Shown: positions 10,005-19,023 of the stretch, piece by piece | Numbering within the stretch: the stretch's first letter is position 1 | How the letters are laid out: each line of letters begins with the position of its first letter | DNA from: Actinomycetes bacterium | GTDB lineage: Bacteria > Actinomycetota > Acidimicrobiia > Acidimicrobiales > Microtrichaceae | Reading direction: 5' to 3' | DNA length: 64,000 nt | NCBI GenBank assembly: GCA_029782335.1 | Contig: JAKOVA010000053.1 | Span: 1-64,000 of the forward strand | Made by a program: the position numbers and the translations under genes | The notes under the pieces: model-generated | What the model saw: only the letters and a program-made list of their open reading frames with translations | Databases searched by the model: none | Told to the model about the DNA's origin: nothing

Positions 10005-10829
10005 ATGCCCGACGACGACACGAGCGAGCCGGCCGGCTCCGAACGCGACCCGGATTTCTTGCGGGTGGCGAGGCCGTTTCTCGATCTCTACGCCGCCTAC
10101 TTCCGATCCGAGGTCCGCGGTTTCGATCGTCTTCCCGAGACTGGCCCGATGCTCGTCGTCGGCAACCACTCCGGCGGCCAACTGCCGCCCGACATTCCGG
10201 TCCTGCTGAGCGCGTGGTGGCGTGAGCGCGGCGAGGACGACCCGATCTACGTGCTCATGCACTCGTTCTTCCTCGCCCTCCCCGGCATCGGCCCGGTGAT
10301 GGCCCGCGCCGGCGGCGTCGAAGCCAACCCGGCGTCCGCCGAGGCGATCCTCCGCGACGGCGGCGTGCTCATCGACTACCCCGGCGGCGACCACGAGGTC
10401 TTCCGTCCGTGGTCCGAGCGGAACCGCATCGATTTCGGTGGCCGGACGGGAGTCGTGAAGCTCGCGCTACGCACGGGGGTCCCCGTCGTGCCCGCCGTCT
10501 CGGTCGGCGCGCACGAAACGGTCGTGGTGCTCGCACGCGGCACCGCCCTCGCGCGCCGGCTGGGCCTCGACAAGCGGTTCCGCATCTCGGTGCTGCCGCT
10601 GGTCGCCGGGCCCCCCTTCGGCATCGTCCCCGGCGGAATCCCCACGCTGCCGCTTCCGGCGAAGATCACCGTCGAGTTGCTCGATCCGATCGACTGGTCC
10701 GAGCGGTATTCCACCGACGACGCGGACGATCCCGACGTCGTCCACGCCTGCTACGACGAGCTGACCTCGGTGATGCAGGAGGCGCTCGACCGGCTCGCCG
10801 GGGAGCGGCGTTATCCGATCATCGGCTGA
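10005..10829 (+). CDS. PlsC-like 1-acylglycerol-3-phosphate acyltransferase family
   Basis: PMLVVGNHSGGQLPPD (NHSGG variant of NHXXXXD), GVLIDYPGGDHE. Confidence 0.8.
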   Translation: MPDDDTSEPAGSERDPDFLRVARPFLDLYAAYFRSEVRGFDRLPETGPMLVVGNHSGGQLPPDIPVLLSAWWRERGEDDPIYVLMHSFFLALPGIGPVMARAGGVEANPASAEAILRDGGVLIDYPGGDHEVFRPWSERNRIDFGGRTGVVKLALRTGVPVVPAVSVGAHETVVVLARGTALARRLGLDKRFRISVLPLVAGPPFGIVPGGIPTLPLPAKITVELLDPIDWSERYSTDDADDPDVVHACYDELTSVMQEALDRLAGERRYPIIG

Positions 10830-10838
10830 ACCGACGGG

Positions 10839-12152
10839 TCAGCGGACCCCGACGTTGAACCCACGGCACTCGAGCACCCTGTCGACGAACTGCCACACCG
10901 GCTCCGACCACAGGTACCCGACGTGGTTGCCCGGGAACCAACACGTGTCGGGCTCCTCCCACAGCTCCCACAGGCGTCGCGCCTGATCGGTGGTGGCGAG
11001 ACGGTCACCGAGGCCGGCGAAGATCGCCCTCGCACGACGAGGCGCCAACACTGGGAAGGCGAACGGTGAGACGACCCGATGCACGTCTCGGGCGACGTCG
11101 TCGAGGATGTTGTGTTCGATCCCGCGCATGAGCAGGTGCCGCGGCGCGTGGTGGCGGACCATGTCGGGGAAGTCGACGATCGGGATGCCCGCGATCACCG
11201 CGTCGAGTTGTGAGTCGAAGGCGGCGACGAGCGAGCTGACGAGCGCCCCCAGCGAGACACCGAACACACCGACGAGCGTCGGATCCTGGGCGCGCACCCA
11301 GCTCAACAGGCTGCGCGCGTCCCACAGCGCCTGGCTCAGGCCGTGGATGACGTTCATCAACTCGAAACCGAGAAACTCCTCGCCGCTGAAGCGGCTCGGA
11401 CGGCGAGCGCCGTGCACCGGCAATACCAGCGCCGCGATGTTCACGCCGAGGTCGTGGTGGAGGTGCGGGGCCCGGAACGTGATGAGGTCCATGAACGTGG
11501 AGCCCGTGCCGAGACCGTGGATGCACACCAACCACGGTCGTGGCCCGTCGCGATGGCGCAGCACCCACGCGGATGCGGTTCGGTTCGCCTCGAAGGCCAA
11601 CCACCGATCGGTGCCCGGCACGCCGAGACGCGGCTCGAAGCCGCTCGGCCACCACAGCCGCTCGTACCGCGTCCCCAGCGCCCACCCGCGGGTGACCGCC
11701 GGCTCCTCGAGCGGTGGCGGTGCGCGGTGAAACGACGCCGGGTCCTCGATCCAACCTCGCTTGTCAAAGAGGCGGTGGGCTCGACGGATCTCGTCGCCGA
11801 CGCGCTCGTAGTCGGCGCGCCGCGGGAAGCGGTTAGGCCCGACGGCGAGCGCCATGATCGACTCGTCCATCACCACCTGGCCGACGAGCGACGGCGTGAG
11901 CGGCGCGGGGGGAACACCGCTCGGCGACGGATCAAGACGACGGACGATCTCACCGCCCATGAACCGGGCCGCTCGTGGAGCGGCGAGACTCAGCCGAGCG
12001 AGCGGCTGAGCGGCCAGGCGTCGCTCGACCGTGCGGACACTCCGCTGCGTTCGTTCGATCGCGGCACCGGGATGCCACCACGCAGCGCCGCCCTGTTCCG
12101 GTGGTGACGGGTCGGCACCAGGTCCAGCCAGTTGGTGCGAGGCCTCAGCCAT
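10839..12152 (-). CDS. Alpha/beta hydrolase
   Basis: PWLVCIHGLGTGS, GVFGVSLGALVSSL. Confidence 0.75.
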   Translation of the reverse strand: MAEASHQLAGPGADPSPPEQGGAAWWHPGAAIERTQRSVRTVERRLAAQPLARLSLAAPRAARFMGGEIVRRLDPSPSGVPPAPLTPSLVGQVVMDESIMALAVGPNRFPRRADYERVGDEIRRAHRLFDKRGWIEDPASFHRAPPPLEEPAVTRGWALGTRYERLWWPSGFEPRLGVPGTDRWLAFEANRTASAWVLRHRDGPRPWLVCIHGLGTGSTFMDLITFRAPHLHHDLGVNIAALVLPVHGARRPSRFSGEEFLGFELMNVIHGLSQALWDARSLLSWVRAQDPTLVGVFGVSLGALVSSLVAAFDSQLDAVIAGIPIVDFPDMVRHHAPRHLLMRGIEHNILDDVARDVHRVVSPFAFPVLAPRRARAIFAGLGDRLATTDQARRLWELWEEPDTCWFPGNHVGYLWSEPVWQFVDRVLECRGFNVGVR

Positions 12153-12194
12153 ATTGCACCTCCGTTCAGAAGAACACCTTCACCCTAACGTCGC

Positions 12195-13574
12195 TCATTG
12201 CGTCGCAGCCCAGTCGGCAAGTTCGGCCGCGAGGTCCTCGGTGAGCACGCGTGGCTCCGGGAGTGACGCCGCACACCCGAGGACCGACACCTGCATCACG
12301 TCCCCGTAGCTCCAGGCGGTGATGTTGAGCCCGATGCCCTCGAGAATGGGCCCGACCGAAATCAGCGACGCCACGTAGCTGCCGTCGGCGAGTTCGAAAC
12401 GACGCCGCGGACCGCGAACGCACGAGGCGATCAGATTCAATGGCGGCCGCAGCCGGTTCGCGAGCCGTGTCGCTGCCCACAGTCGTGGGAGTGCCCCGTG
12501 TGCTGCCGCAGGGACCAACCCGGAGCGGGCTTCGAACAGCTCCGGACCGAACGCGGTGCGGATCCGTCGGGCGGCGACGGCAGCGTCGTGAATCGCGGCG
12601 ACCCGTTCGGTTGGATCTGCCAGGTCGGTGCGCAACGGCAGGAACAGGTTGTCGACGTGGTTGCCCGAGAGTCGATGCCGGTCGGTTCGAGTCGCCATCG
12701 GCACTGATGCCACGAGGCCCCGCTCCGGCAGGGTCCCAAGGCGGGCCAAGTAGCGACGGATGCCGCCACCGGCAACGGACAGGAACACGTCGTTGAGCGT
12801 CGCGCCGGTCGCGCTCTTCACGTCGAGCAGCTTCGCCATCGGCAACGGGACGGACGCGAAGGTCCGGTCCGCGCTGAGCGCAACGTTGAACGACGAGCGC
12901 GGACCGCTGAAGGGTCCGGGCACCGCGGCTGCCTCGTCGCTGCGCAGCGCGTGGGCCTCGCGGCGACCGACGCGAGTCCGACGAACCACCTCCGGCAGCG
13001 TTCGCAACGCTCGGCCGGCGCTCCTCGAAGATGCTCGCAGCAACTGCCGACGGGTGGGGACGGCCTCTGGGACGAACGGCTCGACCACGGCGTCGGCGTC
13101 CTCGAGCACGAAGGCGTTCTCGAGCAGGGCGACCGACGCCATCCCGTCCGCGAGTGCGTGGTGCAACTTCATGATGAACGCCACTCGGCCGGCTTCGAGG
13201 CCGTCGACAACGGTCAGCTCCCACAGCGGACGGTCCCGGGGAAGTGGCGTGCTGGCCACCTCGGCGATCACGGCGTCGAGCTCGGCGGGGCCCCCCGGTT
13301 CGGGTGCGCTGCGATGCCGAAGGTGGCGCGCAATGTCGAAGTCGGGGTCGTCGATGATCGCCGGGTTGCCGAGCCCGAAGGGCATCGGGACGACCCGTCG
13401 CCGTAGCACCGGCATGAGCGGAATCCGCTGGTCGATCAACGCAGGGAGGTCCTCGAGACGAAGCGCTGCGTCACGATTCGCGATGTCCAGCACGACGACT
13501 TTCATCGTATGCATGTGGGCGGTCGCCGTTTCTGAGGCCAGAAAGCGGGCGTCGAGCCCCGACATGATCTTCAC
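12195..13574 (-). CDS. WS/DGAT wax ester synthase/diacylglycerol O-acyltransferase
   Basis: HHALADG (HHXXXDG) active-site motif; GATLNDVFL; alternative ATG at 13565. Confidence 0.88.
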   Translation of the reverse strand: MKIMSGLDARFLASETATAHMHTMKVVVLDIANRDAALRLEDLPALIDQRIPLMPVLRRRVVPMPFGLGNPAIIDDPDFDIARHLRHRSAPEPGGPAELDAVIAEVASTPLPRDRPLWELTVVDGLEAGRVAFIMKLHHALADGMASVALLENAFVLEDADAVVEPFVPEAVPTRRQLLRASSRSAGRALRTLPEVVRRTRVGRREAHALRSDEAAAVPGPFSGPRSSFNVALSADRTFASVPLPMAKLLDVKSATGATLNDVFLSVAGGGIRRYLARLGTLPERGLVASVPMATRTDRHRLSGNHVDNLFLPLRTDLADPTERVAAIHDAAVAARRIRTAFGPELFEARSGLVPAAAHGALPRLWAATRLANRLRPPLNLIASCVRGPRRRFELADGSYVASLISVGPILEGIGLNITAWSYGDVMQVSVLGCAASLPEPRVLTEDLAAELADWAATQ

Positions 13575-14734
13575 GACCCCACCCCCTCGAGCGACGCCAC
13601 AACAGCATCGAGGAGCGCGGCGCTGCGCGCATCACCGGTGATGCCGAGCTGCATCTGGTTTGCCACGTACGCGAACGACCACTCCCCTGCCGGATCCGCG
13701 AGGGCCACGGAACCGCCCGCGCCGACGTGACCGAACGACCCGGGCGGCCCGCCGGGAGGCGGTGTCATGAAGCCGAGGCCGAAGGGGATGGCGACGCCGA
13801 GCACACAGTCTGGGCCGTCGACCTGCGACTCGGTCGCCCGCGCAACCGTGTCCGGACGCAACAGCCGCTTGCCGTCGACCTCGCCGATCAGCGCCGCGTA
13901 CATCCGGGCCAGCGATCGAGCCGTCGCGACGCCGTTGGAGGAGGGCATCTCGGCGCGCAATAGGTCTGGTCGGTTCCACATGTCGTCGTAACCGAAGAGA
14001 TTCGACGGACCCGACAGCACCTGGCCGAGGGTGGTGTCGGGCCCCATGAACGCGTCGATCGCGTCCTGGACGTCGGCTGCGATGACCGGCGGGTACGTGT
14101 GGGCGACACGCGGCAGTTCCGACGCCGGGAGTCCGACGAACAGATCGAGGTCGAACGGCGCCGCGACCTCGGCTGCGAGGAACTGGCCGAGGCGCTTGCC
14201 CGTTGCGCGTCGAACCACCTCGCCGAGGATCCACCCGAACGACCGGGCGTGGTAGCCGTGCCGGGTTCCCGGCTCCCAGATCGGCGCCTGTGCGGCAATG
14301 GCGTCGACCACGCCGTGCCACCCCAGGATGTCGTCCATCGTGACGTCGCCGGTGACCGCGGCGAGGCCTGCCCGATGCGACAGCACCCAGCGGAGGGGGA
14401 TCGCGTCTTTGCCCTCCGCGGCGAACTCGGGCCAGACGCTCGCGACCGGAGCGTCGAGATCCAACACACCGCGTTCGACGAGCAGGTGCACGCACGTTGC
14501 CGTGACGCCCTTCGTTGCCGAGAACACGATCTGCAACGTGTCGCGGCCCCAGGGGCGAGCGCTGTCGCGATCCGCGAAGCCGCCCCACAGGTCGACCACC
14601 GGGACACCGCGGTGATACACGGAGACGGCGGCGCCGACCTCACCGTGTGCGGTGAAGTTCTCCGCGAACGCGTCGGCGACCGCGGAGAAGCGAGGAGCGG
14701 TCGATCCGTCGATCGGCGCGGCGTTCGGTGCCAC
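13571..14734 (-). CDS. Serine hydrolase, beta-lactamase/esterase (class C-like) family
   Basis: FSATKGVTATCVH (SxxK), YHARSFGWILGEVV; 4-nt overlap with the WS/DGAT gene. Confidence 0.8.
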   Translation of the reverse strand: MAPNAAPIDGSTAPRFSAVADAFAENFTAHGEVGAAVSVYHRGVPVVDLWGGFADRDSARPWGRDTLQIVFSATKGVTATCVHLLVERGVLDLDAPVASVWPEFAAEGKDAIPLRWVLSHRAGLAAVTGDVTMDDILGWHGVVDAIAAQAPIWEPGTRHGYHARSFGWILGEVVRRATGKRLGQFLAAEVAAPFDLDLFVGLPASELPRVAHTYPPVIAADVQDAIDAFMGPDTTLGQVLSGPSNLFGYDDMWNRPDLLRAEMPSSNGVATARSLARMYAALIGEVDGKRLLRPDTVARATESQVDGPDCVLGVAIPFGLGFMTPPPGGPPGSFGHVGAGGSVALADPAGEWSFAYVANQMQLGITGDARSAALLDAVVASLEGVGS

Positions 14735-14919
14735 GCGAGCGACGCTACCGAAGCGCCGCCGACGCTGCGCTCTGCTCGTTTCGGTTGACCGTCGTTCGCC
14801 CGATGAAACATGTCACAGCGGCCCTGGGACCTTTGGCCCGGTTCGCTGTCGGGGCATGGGTCGATGATGAATCCACCACCTTGGCGGTGGCGCCAGGGGG
14901 CGATGATCCGGGGGTTCCG

Positions 14920-15816
14920 ATGGTCGATTTCCTGTCCCAGTACTCGATCCAACGCTGGCTCGAGATGTGCCCGCAGGGCTATCTCGACGGCACGGTCTAC
15001 GGGCACGACCCGGGTGAGACCGAAGCCCCGGAGATTCTCGAAGTGGACTCGCTCCGAGAAGCCTCGATCGCCGTGACCGTGCAGTTGATCGCGGGTGAGC
15101 GGTGCGCGCTCGCTGCGTCGTCGGGGCTCATCAACTGTGCGCCCGACGACGCGAGCAAGACGTTCCTCGCGACCCAGACGCTCGACGAGGCGCGCCACGT
15201 CGAGATCTTCACGCAGCGCTTGATGGACCTCGGCGTCAAGAAGGAGAACGTGAACTCGACCGTCGCGGACCTTGCCAACCCGCATCTCGTGAAGTTCGCG
15301 GAGACGCTGCTGGAGAAGGTGTCCGACGGCGATTTCGTCGCCGGCGTCGTCGGTCAGAACATCATTCTCGAGGGGATGGCGTTCTCGGTGTTCGAACTGC
15401 TCCAGGCCTCCGCTGCCGGGAACCCGAAGTTCGCGAAGACCCTCGCTGGGACCATCGCGGACGAGCGGCGCCATGTGGGGTTCGGGGAGAACCGCATCGG
15501 GTCGTTGATCCGGGAGCACCCCGAGAAGAAGGCCGAGGTGCAGGCGATGCAGGCCGAGATGTCGTACCACATGCTTGCGACCTTCACCGACATGTTCAGC
15601 GACGCCGGCCAACGCATGGAGGAGGCGAAACAACTCGTCGCCGACAAGGAGGACAACCCGCTCGAGGGCGTCACCTGGCACGGCGCCGATCTCATGAGCG
15701 CAACTCCCGACGTGATGGAGGCCGTGTTGGCCGACACGGTGCTCAACGAGTTCCGGACACGTCTGGACCGGATCGGCATCGAGTACCAGTCCCCCAAGGT
15801 GCCGGCCAGGGCATGA
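14920..15816 (+). CDS. Ferritin-like diiron (R2-like) protein, paralog 1
   Basis: GERCALAASSGL, DEARHVE, LEGMAFSVFE, DERRHVGFGE supply two E and two ExxH ligand sets; ATG 14920 chosen by alignment with paralog 2. Confidence 0.7.
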   Translation: MVDFLSQYSIQRWLEMCPQGYLDGTVYGHDPGETEAPEILEVDSLREASIAVTVQLIAGERCALAASSGLINCAPDDASKTFLATQTLDEARHVEIFTQRLMDLGVKKENVNSTVADLANPHLVKFAETLLEKVSDGDFVAGVVGQNIILEGMAFSVFELLQASAAGNPKFAKTLAGTIADERRHVGFGENRIGSLIREHPEKKAEVQAMQAEMSYHMLATFTDMFSDAGQRMEEAKQLVADKEDNPLEGVTWHGADLMSATPDVMEAVLADTVLNEFRTRLDRIGIEYQSPKVPARA

Positions 15817-16598
15817 CCAACGTCGATGACTCCTGGGAGCCGCACCTGCTCGACGAGGACGAGTTCATCCGCGAGGTGCAGTCGTTCACGTTCTGGTTCG
15901 AGGCGGTCGAGGGGTACCTCGGCGACCGTCCCTACGGGCACGACCCGGATCTCCCCGAGGCGGCGCTCGGGGAGATCGAACGGGACCAGCTCGTCACGAT
16001 CCTGTGCAACTACTGCGTTGGAGAGACGGCGGCGCTCGAAGCTTCGAGCGGGCTGGTGCGGCTCGCAGCGACCAACCCGTCGCAGATCTTCATGGCCACG
16101 CAGGTGGCTGATGAGGCACGACACGTTGAGGTGTTCCGGCGGCGCCTCGAAGATCTCGGTGTCGCCGACGTCGACGGGGAAATCGCCCGGAGGGCGAACC
16201 CCGAGCTGTCCGAGTTCCGTCGTCAGCTGCTCGAGTTCGTCGACGCCGGCCAGTGGGAGCTCGCGGTGTTCGCACAGAACGTGCTGCTCGAAACGATGGA
16301 GGACACGGTCTTCCGCTACCACGCGACGGTTGCGGACCCCGTCACTGCGCAGGTGCTCGACGGGGTGATCGCGGACGAGCGCCGCCACCTCGGTTTCGGC
16401 GAGAACGACCTCGGGCGGCGACTGGCACGCTACCCGATGCGACGTGCCGAACTCGCCGAGGTCCGGGCGCGGCTCGACCCGCTCATCCTGGCGTCGTTCG
16501 AAGCCACCTATCGCGACCTCGGCCTCAGCCGGGCCGAGGCGCCCGAGCTCGGACGCTCGTACCTCGAAGCAGTCGAACGCCTGGGGTTGGCCGGATGA
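15813..16598 (+). CDS. Ferritin-like diiron (R2-like) protein, paralog 2
   Basis: GETAALEASSGL, DEARHVE, LLETMEDTVF, DERRHLGFGE; ATGA overlap with the preceding gene. Confidence 0.7.
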   Translation: MTNVDDSWEPHLLDEDEFIREVQSFTFWFEAVEGYLGDRPYGHDPDLPEAALGEIERDQLVTILCNYCVGETAALEASSGLVRLAATNPSQIFMATQVADEARHVEVFRRRLEDLGVADVDGEIARRANPELSEFRRQLLEFVDAGQWELAVFAQNVLLETMEDTVFRYHATVADPVTAQVLDGVIADERRHLGFGENDLGRRLARYPMRRAELAEVRARLDPLILASFEATYRDLGLSRAEAPELGRSYLEAVERLGLAG

Positions 16599-16909
16599 AC
16601 GACGATCTCGACACGGTGACAGCACCCGCTACTGCGACCGCCACCGACGAGCCGCCGCGTCGCACCTACGAACTGGAGGAGACGGGGTTCCGGGAGGTTC
16701 CGAAGCGGTGGCGGCGCTTCTACCGGATCTGGCAGGGCGAAGGAGACACCCTCGCTCCGAACGAGGTGATCTGCCCGGTGTGCAAGGTGGTCATCCGATC
16801 GCGGCGCGAACTCCGACCGGGCGATCGCGTCTACTGCATGCCGTGCATGTCGCGGCTCGTCGTCGTGCGAAACGCCGACGGCGGCCTCGAGGCCGAGGTC
16901 GTCTACTGA
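16595..16909 (+). CDS. Small zinc-ribbon protein (104 aa)
   Basis: CPVCKVVIRSRRELRPGDRVYCMPC; ATGA overlap with the upstream gene. Confidence 0.65.
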   Translation: MNDDLDTVTAPATATATDEPPRRTYELEETGFREVPKRWRRFYRIWQGEGDTLAPNEVICPVCKVVIRSRRELRPGDRVYCMPCMSRLVVVRNADGGLEAEVVY

Positions 16910-16980
16910 GGCTGCCCGTCGCCTGACGCCGTCGGCTCGCGGGCCTCACCCCGCGCCCACAGGTAGAGGTCGGCCTCGGG

Positions 16981-17448
16981 TCACGGTTCGGCGAGGAGGC
17001 GTCCAATGGCGGTGCCGAGCGCGAGATCCTCGACCATCCCGAAGCGGCTCGATCGAACCCGCCCGGAGCGGTCGAGCAGGATCTGGGACGGAGTGCCCTG
17101 CAACGAATAGGCGCGCATCGTCGCCGGGAGCGACGAGTCGGTGTCGTGGAGGTCGACGCCGACGGGGTACGTGATGCGGTTCTCCGCGAGGAACACCTTG
17201 AGGGCGGCCGGGCTCATGACGTCGTGATGCTCGAAGACGGTGTGCAACCCGATGACGGCGACCTCGTCGGCCGGATAGAGCCGCCGGACTCGCAGGGACT
17301 GTGGGATGGAGTGGCTGACACACGCTGGGCACAGCATCTGGAACGCTTCGAGCAACACCACCTTGCCCCGGAGCGCTGCGAGGTCGAGGGGGTCAGAATT
17401 GAACCACTGCGAGACTTGGAGTTCGGGAGCGGGCGCCGGTTGATCCAC
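16981..17448 (-). CDS. Redoxin/thioredoxin-fold protein (TlpA/AhpC-like)
   Basis: LRGKVVLLEAFQMLCPACVSHSIPQ; CPAC active site. Confidence 0.7.
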   Translation of the reverse strand: MDQPAPAPELQVSQWFNSDPLDLAALRGKVVLLEAFQMLCPACVSHSIPQSLRVRRLYPADEVAVIGLHTVFEHHDVMSPAALKVFLAENRITYPVGVDLHDTDSSLPATMRAYSLQGTPSQILLDRSGRVRSSRFGMVEDLALGTAIGRLLAEP

Positions 17449-17613
17449 TGCGGCAGCCTACGACCCGACCTCCCGCGGCCGTCCGGCGACGTCGAGGTCT
17501 TTGCGTCACTGCCGGGTCGAAACTACGACCCGAACCGCCACCAGCCTGAACACCATCCGCTTTGTTGGTCAGGCGATAGCTGGGTCGAGCGGCCCGAATA
17601 CGGCACGCTCACG

Positions 17614-17659
17614 TTCTCAGCAGCCTCGAACCGAGAATCCGGCCTCAGGCTGCTGAGAA
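17614..17659. repeat. Perfect 13-bp inverted repeat with 20-nt spacer (ttctcagcagcct...aggctgctgagaa)
   Basis: Read directly; in a ~1 kb stretch without a convincing CDS. Confidence 0.8.
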
Positions 17660-18213
17660 TCGGATCGGCCCCTCTAGGCGACCCGCGGGCTGCCGCAGCC
17701 GAGTCCCGACCCTGTTCGGGCGCCTCGAACGTTCCGGTGTTCTGCTTGCGGATCGAACGTCTGTCCGCTCGGGTCAGTGCCGACGGTGGTGACATCAGCA
17801 GCCCGCGTCGTCACCCCAACCAACGAAACACGAGTCGCCGAAGTGGTCCGAGCGTGCACCCCCAGCCAAGCACAACGAGTACTCGCCGCCTAGCGAGAAA
17901 CCCGCCCCACCGGGCACAAGGGCAAGGAGGATTCCGACCCCGCTGATGATCCTGTGTTGGATCACTGGTGGCGAAACTGGATCGACGACCACCACCTCCT
18001 CGCCGCCGCCTGAGCGGGCACACGGGCCAGCGACCTCTCTGCGATCACGTCAACGACGATGGTGTCCTCCTGACGCTCGCCATCCAACGCTCGGCCTGCA
18101 ACGTGGGTACATCGAACTGCAGTCCGTGATTCGAGCTCCCCGTCGCGGGCACGGCGGGCCCGAACGACCAGCCGGCCCTGCACAGCTCCTGGGACGGCCC
18201 CGCGCCATCACCA

Positions 18214-18276
18214 TGGTGCCCGGGGCGGGGTTCGAACCCGCACGCCCCCTCAGGGACCGAGGGGTTTAAGCCTTCG
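18214..18276 (-). tRNA. 3'-half fragment of a tRNA-Leu(TAA), 3' CCA encoded; putative displaced att site
   Basis: Reverse complement ...GGCTTAAACCCC...GCGGGTTCGAACCCCGCCCCGGGCACCA with no 5' half upstream. Confidence 0.75.
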
Positions 18277-18285
18277 GTCCACGAT

Positions 18286-18418
18286 GACAGCTGGTGACGG
18301 CCAGGCCGAGCTCGTGCTGCCCAGTAGGCCGTTTCGGGCCTCCAAGCTGGCGTTCGTGACGTCTCGTGCCGCCGAGTGCGAGAGATTCCGAGTAGTTCGC
18401 GACTACTTCCGCGACTAC
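18286..18418. repeat. Conserved noncoding island-end module, copy A
   Basis: Ungapped ~77% identity (hand count 103/133) to 41705-41837; same distance from the tRNA fragment. Confidence 0.7.
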
Positions 18419-18491
18419 TCGGACCGGCAGCGCCTCAAATATTCGGAGCTGTTCGTCGAGTCGCTGCCTCGACCGCTTCCGGAGCCCGGCG

Positions 18492-18965
18492 TCAGCGTGG
18501 CCGTTCCTTGACCTCGGCTTTGAGCAGCGAGACGACCTCGGCGATCCGGGCCGCTCGCTCGTCCGGCCGGCGTGACGCCCCGTCGATCCAGCGCAGATAG
18601 GCGCGACGGTAGAACTGGGCGAGACCGTCGAAGAAGGCGCCGGCGAGCGGTTCGGCGTCGAGCGCTTCGGCCAGATCCTCGGGGAGGTCGTGGCGTTGTG
18701 GTCCTTCTGGCCAGAGGACCACGTCGACCTGGTCTCCCGGTGCGATGCCGCAGTCGCGTCGCCATGCCGGTCCGAGCAGGATGGCCCATCCATCATCGAG
18801 GGGCTCGACAACTGCGCGCACTGCCATTCCGTTCACGGTCCCGGCCACGGGGTGCGCCGGTTTGCGGCCCCAAGCCTCATCCGGAGCGAACGGGAGCGGG
18901 ACGAGCACCCGCCGCTTCGGGCCCTGGACGACGGTCGTGGTGTAGGACCTCTGCGAATCGCTCAT
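18492..18965 (-). CDS. YdeI/DUF1905-type protein
   Basis: FAPDEAWGRK...VNGMAVRAVVEPLDDGWAILLG..LDAEPLAGAFFDGLAQFYRRAYLRWI. Confidence 0.65.
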   Translation of the reverse strand: MSDSQRSYTTTVVQGPKRRVLVPLPFAPDEAWGRKPAHPVAGTVNGMAVRAVVEPLDDGWAILLGPAWRRDCGIAPGDQVDVVLWPEGPQRHDLPEDLAEALDAEPLAGAFFDGLAQFYRRAYLRWIDGASRRPDERAARIAEVVSLLKAEVKERPR

Positions 18966-19023
18966 CGCCGGCCATTCTCGCGGGAGCCCAAATTCGATGC
19001 CGGACCGGTCGGCGGCTCGTAGT

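Noticed and set aside
14865-14900. Hairpin ccacc-accttggc-ggtgg as a regulatory element upstream of the diiron operon
   Set aside because: Only 5-bp arms; easily explained by chance at this GC content.
17800-18060. Decayed HNH/DUF222 endonuclease gene (e.g. DPVLDHWWRNWIDDHHLLAAA)
   Set aside because: Suggestive in one frame but interrupted and not matched to any motif with confidence.
18214-18276. Functional tRNA gene
   Set aside because: Only the 3' half is present; no matching acceptor 5' strand or D arm on the correct side. Same for 41636-41696.
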